Source of the DNA: Chloroflexales bacterium
GTDB taxonomy: Bacteria; Chloroflexota; Chloroflexia; Chloroflexales; Chloroflexaceae
DNA length: 12,433 nucleotides
Direction of reading: 5' to 3'
Assembly (NCBI GenBank): GCA_013336035.1
Contig: JAAXUL010000135.1
Span: 1 to 12,433, forward strand
Shown here: piece by piece, positions 1 through 5,714 of the stretch
Layout of the letters: every line of letters starts with the position of its first letter
Position numbering within the stretch: position 1 is the stretch's first letter
Notes under the pieces: model-generated
Databases searched by the model: none
Told to the model about the DNA's origin: nothing
What the model saw: only the letters and a program-made list of their open reading frames with translations
Position numbers and translations under genes: made by a program

Positions 1-1827
1 GTCGAGGTCGAGACCCTGCCCTTCCGCGGGCTGTCGGGCGAGCTGCACCTGGCTCTGCCGCTTACCACGCAGCTCGACGAGGTCCGCGGCGTGCTCACCG
101 TCTCGGCGGCCCGCCCGCGCCGCGCCGCCCTGCGCGACGCCGTGCCGCTGCTCGAGCTGCTGGCCAACCAGGCCGACGCCGCCATCGATAACGCCGACCT
201 CTACGCCACGATGGCGCAGCGGGTCGAGGCGGCCACGGCCGACCTCGAGCGGGGCGCCGACGAGCTGCGGCGGGCCCGCGACCGGGCCGAGGTGCTGTAC
301 CATATCGCCAGCTCGCTGGCCGTGACCCTCGACGAGCGCAAGGTGCTCGATAAGACCCTGGCCCTGGTGGCCGAGCACGTCGGCGCCGAGCGTGGCGGGA
401 TCATGCTGCTCGAGCCCAACACGGGCCACCTGGTCTACCGCACGACTATGGGCCGCCATCGGGGCGACGCCGAGGGGGTGCTCGATCGCGGCCAGGGCCT
501 GGCCGGGTGGGTGCTGGTCAACCGCGCGCCGGCGATCGTGCCCGATACCACGCGCGACCATCGCTGGCAGGTGCGCGGCAGCTACGACAGTGTGGTCCGC
601 TCGGTGCTGGCGGTGCCGATCATGCTCGAGCGCGAGGTGCTGGGCGTGCTGCTGCTCGTCCATAGCGCGGTGGCCCACTTCAGCGCCGAGCACGCCCAGA
701 TCGCCGCTGCCGCCGCCGCCCAGGCCGCCGCCGCCCTCGCTAAGGCCCAGCTCTACCGCTATGTCAGCGAGCAGAGCGATAGCCTGTCCGTCACCGTGGC
801 CCAGCGCGAGGAGGAGGCCAGCAAGCTGCTGGCGGTGCTGCGCAGTATCGGTGATGGGGTGGTGGTGAGCGACCGGCACGGCCTGGTGCGGATCATCAAT
901 CCGGCCGCCGAGGCTATCCTTGAGCTTAGCGCCGAGGCCTTCCTGGGGCGCCAGATCTATGCGCTGCCGGGGGTGCCCGCCGAGATCGCGACCGCCGAGG
1001 TCGAGGCGCGTATGCAGAAGATCAGTGTCGGCGAGCGCACCGTGCGCGCCCACTGCGCCCCCGTCCTCTCGTCGCGCGGCGAGGCCCTGGGCAGCGTGGT
1101 GGTCTACCACGACATCACCGCCGAGGAGGCCGCCGACCGGCTTAAGAGCGAGCTGGTGGCCACGGCTTCGCACGAGCTGCGCACGCCGATGACAAGCATC
1201 CGGGGCTTTGTGGATATGCTCTTGCTCGGGACCTTCGGCGAGGTGGACCAGGGCCACCGTGAGCCGCTGCGTGTGATCAAGAATAATGTGACGCGCCTGG
1301 TCGAGCTGATCGACGACCTGCTCGATATGTCGCGGGTCGAGGCCGGCGAGGTGCCGCTCCGCGTCGAGGATCTGGATGTGGGCGAGGTGATCCGCGATGT
1401 GGCCGAGGTGCTGGCGGGCCAGTTTCGCGAGCGCCAGATCGGCCTGACCCTCGACCTGCCGGCGGGCCTGCCCCACATTAGCGCGGATCGCCAGCGGGTC
1501 GCGCAGATCGCGGTGAACCTGATCGGCAACGCCTGCAAGTACACCCCCCGCGGCGGCCATGTCCGCGTCGCTATGTGCAATGGCGGCGGCGAGGTGCGCG
1601 TGGACGTGTGCGATACTGGGGTGGGCATCCCGCCCGAGGCCCACCCGCATATCTTCACGCCTTTCTTCCGGGCCGATAACTCTCTGCGCGACGAGGTGGG
1701 CGGCACCGGCCTGGGCCTGAGCATCACCCGCAAGCTGGTCGAGCTGCACGGCGGGCGCATCTGGTTCGAGAGCCGGGTCAACGAGGGCAGCACCTTCAGC
1801 TTCGCGCTGCCCGTGCACAGGGGCTGA
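1..1827 (+). CDS. Hybrid-sensor-free histidine kinase (GAF-GAF-PAS-HisKA-HATPase), 5' partial
   Basis: The frame is open from base 1, so the gene starts outside the window; 608 residues are visible and the numbers below count from base 1. Residues 1-60 look like the end of a GAF domain. A charged helix (about 65-95) leads to a second GAF domain (about 99-250). A PAS domain follows (about 276-375, with GDGVVVSD and NPAAEAILE). The dimerisation/phosphoacceptor helix has SHELRTPMTSIRGF with His391. The ATPase domain shows the N box (NLIGNACKYTP, Asn510), G1 box (DTGVGIP, Asp538), F box (FTPFFRADNS) and G2 box (GGTGLGL, about 567). All catalytic motifs are intact and no receiver domain follows. 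No membrane segment is seen in this part, so it probably senses a cytoplasmic cue. No response regulator lies next to it, so its partner and signal are unknown. A GTG at 91 opens the frame but lies inside the GAF fold and is not the start. Confidence 0.93.
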   Translation, partial: VEVETLPFRGLSGELHLALPLTTQLDEVRGVLTVSAARPRRAALRDAVPLLELLANQADAAIDNADLYATMAQRVEAATADLERGADELRRARDRAEVLYHIASSLAVTLDERKVLDKTLALVAEHVGAERGGIMLLEPNTGHLVYRTTMGRHRGDAEGVLDRGQGLAGWVLVNRAPAIVPDTTRDHRWQVRGSYDSVVRSVLAVPIMLEREVLGVLLLVHSAVAHFSAEHAQIAAAAAAQAAAALAKAQLYRYVSEQSDSLSVTVAQREEEASKLLAVLRSIGDGVVVSDRHGLVRIINPAAEAILELSAEAFLGRQIYALPGVPAEIATAEVEARMQKISVGERTVRAHCAPVLSSRGEALGSVVVYHDITAEEAADRLKSELVATASHELRTPMTSIRGFVDMLLLGTFGEVDQGHREPLRVIKNNVTRLVELIDDLLDMSRVEAGEVPLRVEDLDVGEVIRDVAEVLAGQFRERQIGLTLDLPAGLPHISADRQRVAQIAVNLIGNACKYTPRGGHVRVAMCNGGGEVRVDVCDTGVGIPPEAHPHIFTPFFRADNSLRDEVGGTGLGLSITRKLVELHGGRIWFESRVNEGSTFSFALPVHRG

Positions 1828-1850
1828 GCGGCGCGCCCGCCGTCAGGCGG

Positions 1851-1859
1851 TGCTATAAT
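1851..1859 (+). promoter_or_regulatory. Extended -10 promoter for the acyl-CoA synthetase gene
   Basis: TGCTATAAT is a perfect TG-N-TATAAT extended -10 element. No TTGACA-like -35 is visible at the usual distance, which fits extended -10 promoters. Transcription would begin near 1866 and leave a leader of roughly 93 bases before the ATG at 1959. A small GC hairpin (CCGCC/GGCGG, 1837-1850) lies just upstream, between the kinase stop and this box. It has no T-run, so kinase transcripts may read through. The same nine bases occur ahead of smpB. Confidence 0.65.
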
Positions 1860-1947
1860 TGCCTGGCGCCGTGTGAAGAGCATAATAATGATACCGCTGC
1901 CGATGTTCGACGGCCGCCGTGTCGCGGTGCCGCGCCCAGTGGCACGA

Positions 1948-1956
1948 GAGGGAGGA
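1948..1956 (+). promoter_or_regulatory. Strong Shine-Dalgarno site, acyl-CoA synthetase
   Basis: The purine block GAGGGAGGA ends two bases before the ATG at 1959. It fixes this start, because no other in-frame start nearby has a comparable site. The GGAGG core sits three bases from the ATG, which is close, but the longer purine run allows an upstream register. Confidence 0.7.
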
Positions 1957-1958
1957 CT

Positions 1959-3683
1959 ATGACTACGATTGAGCTTGCCGGATCCTCGCAGCCTCACCCC
2001 CAGGCATCGGTTCTTCTCCCCGCGCAGCACCTGGTCGAGCTGGTCGATCGGACCTGTGTCCGCTATGCGCGGCAGCGGGCCTTCACCGCCGTGCTGCCCA
2101 ACGGGATGTCCGGCACTATGACCTACGAGCAGGTCGCCTGCTATACCGATCAGGTGGCGGCCTTTCTGCGGGGGCACCTGGGCCTCGCCGCGGGCGACCG
2201 GATCGCGCTGCAGCTGCCCAATGGTCTGGCCTACCCCCTCTGGGCCTTCGGCGCGCTCAAGGCGGGCCTGGTGCTCGTCAACACTAACCCGCTCTACACG
2301 CCCCCCGAGATGATCCACCAGATCAATGATAGCGGGGCCCGGGCCCTGGTGATCGTCGACCTCTTCGCCGATAAGCTGCCCCCGGTTATGGCCGCGACGA
2401 AGCTTGAGCATGTGATCCTCGTGCGCCTGACCGATCTCTTCCCGCCTCTTGCCGGCCTGGTCGCCCACAGCGTGATGAAGTACGTGAAGAAGATGGTCCC
2501 GCCCTGCACGGTGCCCGTGATCATGTTCACCGAGGCCCTGGCGGCCGGCGCGGCCCTGATCCGCGCGGGCAAGGCCGACGTGCCGTCCTACACGGCGGGC
2601 ATCACCAGCGACGACCTGGCGGCCCTCCAGTACACCGGCGGCACGACGGGCGTCAGCAAGGGCGCGATGCTGACCCACCGCAACCTGCTGGCGAACGTCA
2701 CTCAGGTCGAGAACCATGTGATCGGTAATGTGAGCTACGGCAAAGAGTGCGCCCTGGCCGTGCTGCCCCTGTACCATATCTTTGCCTTCACGGCCAACCT
2801 GCTCTTCTTCTTCTACGCGGGCGCCGAGAACATCCTGATCGCTAGCCCGCGGCCGCTCACGAATATGCGGCTGGCCCTCGAGCGCTACCCGGTCACATGG
2901 ATCCCCGGCGTCAATACGCTCTTTAACGGGCTGCTGAACGAGGAGTGGTTCGCGGCTAAGCCGCCGCCGAAGCTGCGCTACAGTATCGCCGGCGGCACCT
3001 CCCTCCATATCGCTGTCGGCGAGCGCTGGCAGCAGGTGACGGGCACCCCCATCCTCGAGGGCTACGGCCTCACCGAGAGCTCGCCCGTGGTCTCGATAAC
3101 CCCTTTTGTGGGCAACCGGCTCGGCAGTATCGGCAGGCCCATGATCGGTACCGAGGTGCGCCTGCTCGATGACCTCGGCCAGCCCGTCGCCCCCGGCGCG
3201 TCCGGCGAGCTGGCCGTCCGCGGGCCCCAGGTGATGCGCGGCTACTGGCAGCGCCCCGACGAGACGGCGAAGGTGCTGACGGACGATGGCTGGCTGCTCA
3301 CCGGCGATATCGCCGAGATGGACGGCGATGGCTTCTTGAAGATCGTCGACCGCAAGAAGGATCTGATCCTGGTCAGCGGCTTCAATGTCTACCCGAACGA
3401 GGTCGAGGACTGCATCGCGAAGCTGGCCGGGGTGGCCGAGGTGGCCGTGATCGGCCTGCCCGACGAGAAGAGCGGCGAGCTTGTCAAGGCCTATGTGGTG
3501 CCACGGCAGGGCGTGACCATTACGCCCGAGCAGGTGCGCGAGCACTGCCGTCTCTCGCTCACCGGCTACAAGGTGCCGCGGCAGGTCGAGCTGCGCACCG
3601 ATCTGCCGAAGACGAATGTGGGTAAGGTGCTGCGCCGCGCCCTGCGCGACGAAGAGCAGCGGCCCTCCCCTGCTGCAGACTGA
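1959..3683 (+). CDS. fadD: Long-chain acyl-CoA synthetase (AMP-forming fatty acid-CoA ligase)
   Basis: The 574-residue protein belongs to the adenylate-forming (ANL) superfamily, and its length is usual for FadD. It would activate fatty acids to acyl-CoA using ATP, for beta-oxidation or lipid synthesis, at the inner face of the membrane. Visible motifs are the nucleotide-binding loop YTGGTTGVSKGAML (from Tyr225), GYGLTESSPVV (Gly368-), the TGD motif (448-450) and the linker/hinge region DRKKDLILVSGFNVYPNE (about 463 onwards), the last typical of long-chain rather than acetyl ligases. The C-terminal catalytic lysine is in PKTNVGKVLRR (Lys556). Nothing is missing. It has its own promoter and a strong ribosome site and seems to be a single-gene unit, since smpB downstream has another promoter. 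The substrate chain length cannot be read from the sequence; a medium-chain or aryl ligase is less likely but possible. Confidence 0.9.
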   Translation: MTTIELAGSSQPHPQASVLLPAQHLVELVDRTCVRYARQRAFTAVLPNGMSGTMTYEQVACYTDQVAAFLRGHLGLAAGDRIALQLPNGLAYPLWAFGALKAGLVLVNTNPLYTPPEMIHQINDSGARALVIVDLFADKLPPVMAATKLEHVILVRLTDLFPPLAGLVAHSVMKYVKKMVPPCTVPVIMFTEALAAGAALIRAGKADVPSYTAGITSDDLAALQYTGGTTGVSKGAMLTHRNLLANVTQVENHVIGNVSYGKECALAVLPLYHIFAFTANLLFFFYAGAENILIASPRPLTNMRLALERYPVTWIPGVNTLFNGLLNEEWFAAKPPPKLRYSIAGGTSLHIAVGERWQQVTGTPILEGYGLTESSPVVSITPFVGNRLGSIGRPMIGTEVRLLDDLGQPVAPGASGELAVRGPQVMRGYWQRPDETAKVLTDDGWLLTGDIAEMDGDGFLKIVDRKKDLILVSGFNVYPNEVEDCIAKLAGVAEVAVIGLPDEKSGELVKAYVVPRQGVTITPEQVREHCRLSLTGYKVPRQVELRTDLPKTNVGKVLRRALRDEEQRPSPAAD

Positions 3684-3701
3684 GGCCCGCGGGCGACAGC
3701 A

Positions 3702-3710
3702 TGCTATAAT
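3702..3710 (+). promoter_or_regulatory. Extended -10 promoter for smpB and the exporter gene
   Basis: TGCTATAAT is the same nine bases as at 1851-1859 and lies 19 bases after the fadD stop. No -35 box is evident. A transcript would start near 3717 and have a leader of about 54 bases up to the ATG at 3771. The leader would contain the hairpin and T-rich stretch at 3732-3763. Confidence 0.62.
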
Positions 3711-3731
3711 CAGCGGAGCGTTCGCAGCGAT

Positions 3732-3763
3732 GTGGGGGGCGCGGCCCTCCACTTTTCATTTTT
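3732..3763 (+). terminator. Terminator-like hairpin in the smpB leader (possible attenuator)
   Basis: GTGGGGGG (3732-3739) can pair with CCCTCCAC (3745-3752) as eight pairs, one of them G-U, around a five-base loop. TTTTCATTTTT follows at once (3753-3763). This is the layout of an intrinsic terminator. It lies downstream of the smpB promoter box and upstream of the smpB start, so besides ending fadD transcripts it could attenuate smpB transcription. The interrupted T-run makes the efficiency uncertain. Confidence 0.5.
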
Positions 3764-3770
3764 CACCTCT

Positions 3771-4247
3771 ATGGCCGGTAAGCAAGCACCCCCAGGGGTC
3801 GTGGCCGATAACCGCAAGGCCCGCCACGACTACGATATCGAGGAGACCTACGAGGCTGGCATCGTCCTCACCGGCAGCGAGATTAAGTCGGTGCGGGCGG
3901 GCCGCATCAATCTGCGCGGCAGCTATGCCCGTGTCTATAACGAAGAGGTCTACCTCTACGACGCCCATATCTCGCCCTACGAGCAGTCGGGCACCTTCTT
4001 TAACCACGAGCCGACCCGCCCGCGCAAGCTGCTGCTGCACCGCCGTGAGATCAGCCGCATCGATGGGCTGATCCGCCAGAAGGGCCTGACCCTGGTGCCG
4101 CTCAAGGTCTATTTTAAGGGCCGCCGCGCCAAGGTCGAGCTGGGCATCGCCCGCGGCAAGAAGAGCTATGATAAGCGCGAGGATATCGCCAAGCGCGAGT
4201 CGCAGCGCGTCATCGAGCGGGTTATGAAGTCGCGGGCGCGTGACTAG
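3771..4247 (+). CDS. smpB: SsrA-binding protein SmpB (tmRNA trans-translation)
   Basis: This 158-residue basic protein matches SmpB in length and sequence. It binds tmRNA and brings it to stalled ribosomes for tagging of the nascent chain and release. Recognisable blocks are ENRKARHDY-like DNRKARHDYDIEETYEAG, the LTGSEIKSVRAGRINLRGSY loop, FNHEPTRPRKLLLHRREI, and GLTLVPLKVYFKGRRAKVELGIARGKKSYDKRE, with the basic tail (KRESQRVIERVMKSRARD) that enters the decoding centre. I chose the ATG at 3771. The frame also opens at a GTG at 3732, but that codon lies inside the leader hairpin and would add 13 residues unlike the family. No good Shine-Dalgarno site precedes 3771. The tmRNA gene is not in the window. 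The exporter gene starts three bases after the stop. Confidence 0.93.
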   Translation: MAGKQAPPGVVADNRKARHDYDIEETYEAGIVLTGSEIKSVRAGRINLRGSYARVYNEEVYLYDAHISPYEQSGTFFNHEPTRPRKLLLHRREISRIDGLIRQKGLTLVPLKVYFKGRRAKVELGIARGKKSYDKREDIAKRESQRVIERVMKSRARD

Positions 4248-4250
4248 CCT

Positions 4251-5534
4251 ATGGTCGGCTATGTCGCGCTCCTGCGCCGCAACCGCAACTTCCGGCGCCT
4301 CTGGTACGGCCAGGTGGTCAGCCAGCTCGGCGACTGGCTCGATAGCATCGCCCTCTTCACGCTGATGCTGAAGCTGACCGGCTCGGGCCAGGCCGTGGGC
4401 CTGCTGCTGCTGGCCGAGTTTCTGCCGGGCGCCCTGGTCGGGCCGCTGGCCGGCGTCGTGGTCGACCGGCTGCCCCGCAAGCTGGTGCTGATCGCCAGCG
4501 ACCTGGGGCGGGCCGCTCTGGTGCTGCTGCTGCTGCTGGTGCGCGGCCCCGAGGATCTGTGGCTGCTCTACGCGGCGGTGATCGCTAAGGTCTCGCTGGC
4601 GGCCTTCTTCGAGCCGGCGCGCGCGGCCATCCTGCCCAGCCTCTGCGCCCGCGACGAGCTGGTGGCCGCCAATGCGATCAGCGGCGCCACCTGGTCGGCT
4701 ATGCTCGCCCTGGGCGCGGCCCTCGGCGGCCTCGTCGCCGGCACCCTCGGTGTGGCCACCGCCTTCTGGCTCGACTCGCTCTCGTTCGTGCTCTCGGCCG
4801 CGCTGATCGCCACCGTGCGCGTCGCCGCGAGACCGGAGACCCGAGACTCGAGAGAGGAGACCCGTGGCCCGGGGCCCGAGGCCGGAGGCGTGGGCCAGGC
4901 TCTGGCGGAGCTGCGCGAGGGCTTTGGCTATGTGCTCGCCCACCGCGAGGTCTTCTGGCTGACCTTCAATAAGGCGATGTGGAGTCTCGGCGGCGGGGTG
5001 CTGCTGCTGCTGGCCCTCTTCGGGCGCGAGGTCTTCCCGATCGGGCGCGACGGGGCGCTCAGCATCGGGCTGCTCTACGCGGCGCGTGGGGTGGTCACGG
5101 GCTTCGCGCCGCTGCTGGCGCAGCGCCTCGGCGGCGACGGCGAGCGCTTTCTGCGCCGCGCGACCGCGCTGGCCTTCTTCGTCACGGCGGCCGGCTACGT
5201 GGCCCTGAGCGGCGCCCCGGGCCTGCCCCTGGCCGCCCTGGCTGTGCTCTTCGCCCATATCGGCGGCAGCATCCAGTGGGTCTTCAGCACGGCGCTGCTG
5301 CAGACCCGCGTGCCCGACCGGCTGCTCGGGCGGGTCTTCGCCATCGAGTACGCGGCGCTGACTCTCGCCACGGCGCTGTCGGCCTACTTCACGGGCCTCG
5401 CGCGCGACGCCGGCGTCCCGCCGTGGGCCCTCTCGCTCGGCCTCGCGGGCGTCTTCCTCGCCGTGGGCGCGGTGATGGTGGGCGCTCTGTGGCACGGGCG
5501 CCCCGAGCCTGCCGCCGAGGTGACGGTGGGGTAG
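4251..5534 (+). CDS. MFS efflux transporter, EntS/MFS_3-like
   Basis: This is a 427-residue, very hydrophobic protein with about twelve predicted membrane helices. The N-terminus (LLRRNRNFRRLWYGQVVSQLGDWLDSIAL) is typical of the EntS-like branch of the major facilitator superfamily, which exports siderophores, macrolides and other small molecules. MFS motif A is present as GPLAGVVVDRLPRK (64-77) between helices 2 and 3. EPARAAILPSL (121-131) and a late RLLGRVFAIEYA block are also family hallmarks. The central cytoplasmic loop (about 190-215) is charged and of odd composition (PETRDSREETRGPGPE), encoded by a short repetitive insert. The gene starts three bases after smpB without a Shine-Dalgarno site, so translation is probably coupled. 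The link to SmpB looks positional rather than functional. The substrate is unknown. Confidence 0.85.
   Translation: MVGYVALLRRNRNFRRLWYGQVVSQLGDWLDSIALFTLMLKLTGSGQAVGLLLLAEFLPGALVGPLAGVVVDRLPRKLVLIASDLGRAALVLLLLLVRGPEDLWLLYAAVIAKVSLAAFFEPARAAILPSLCARDELVAANAISGATWSAMLALGAALGGLVAGTLGVATAFWLDSLSFVLSAALIATVRVAARPETRDSREETRGPGPEAGGVGQALAELREGFGYVLAHREVFWLTFNKAMWSLGGGVLLLLALFGREVFPIGRDGALSIGLLYAARGVVTGFAPLLAQRLGGDGERFLRRATALAFFVTAAGYVALSGAPGLPLAALAVLFAHIGGSIQWVFSTALLQTRVPDRLLGRVFAIEYAALTLATALSAYFTGLARDAGVPPWALSLGLAGVFLAVGAVMVGALWHGRPEPAAEVTVG
4829..4867 (+). repeat. Short degenerate GAGACYCG repeat inside the exporter gene
   Basis: GAGACCG, GAGACCCG, AGACTCG and GAGACCCG follow one another within about 40 bases, with an XhoI-type palindrome (CTCGAG) in the middle. 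The frame stays open. The stretch encodes the charged loop between transmembrane helices 6 and 7 and differs in composition from the GCC/CTG-rich flanks. It could be a tolerated insertion of a small dispersed repeat. Confidence 0.45.
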
Positions 5535-5550
5535 GTCCGTCAACTTGCGA

Positions 5551-5585
5551 CGGCTGGCTGCGCCCCCACAGCGCCCGCACAGCCG
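5551..5585 (+). terminator. Bulged hairpin after the exporter gene, possible terminator
   Basis: CGGCTG-gc-TGCG (5551-5562) pairs with CGCACAGCCG (5576-5585), giving ten pairs with a two-base bulge and a 13-base loop, starting 16 bases after the exporter stop. No T-run follows, so classic intrinsic termination is doubtful. It may act as a 3' end stabiliser or be chance in GC-rich DNA. Confidence 0.3.
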
Positions 5586-5633
5586 GCTGGGCCAACGTTA
5601 TAGGGGCGCGATCCTCGCCACGACAGGGCGCGG

Positions 5634-5667
5634 CTCCCCCTCTCCCGGCATGCCGAGAGAGGGGGAG
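5634..5667. repeat. 34-bp near-perfect palindrome between convergent genes (REP-like)
   Basis: CTCCCCCTCTC (5634-5644) and GAGAGGGGGAG (5657-5667) are exact reverse complements. The centre CGGCATGCCG (5646-5655) is itself a palindrome, so the whole 34 bp is symmetric apart from one mismatched pair (5645/5656). It lies between the 3' ends of the exporter and the protease. Being symmetric it could end or protect transcripts from both sides, but neither strand shows a T-run. CCCCTCTCC/GGAGAGGGG hairpins of this kind recur as extragenic palindromes in many GC-rich bacteria. Confidence 0.6.
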
Positions 5668-5714
5668 GGGTGCAAGGGCCTCAGGCGCACGCTAGCGCAT
5701 TCGCGCGGGCGGGC

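Noticed and set aside
1104..3752. Very long open frame on the minus strand across the kinase end and fadD
   Set aside because: It lies antisense to two clearly conserved genes. Its protein is His/Gln/Arg-rich without a recognisable fold, as expected for an antisense frame in GC-rich DNA.
3756..5543. 595-codon open frame on the minus strand opposite smpB and the exporter
   Set aside because: Low-complexity Gln/His/Arg/Glu composition, no motifs, and fully overlapped by well-supported genes.
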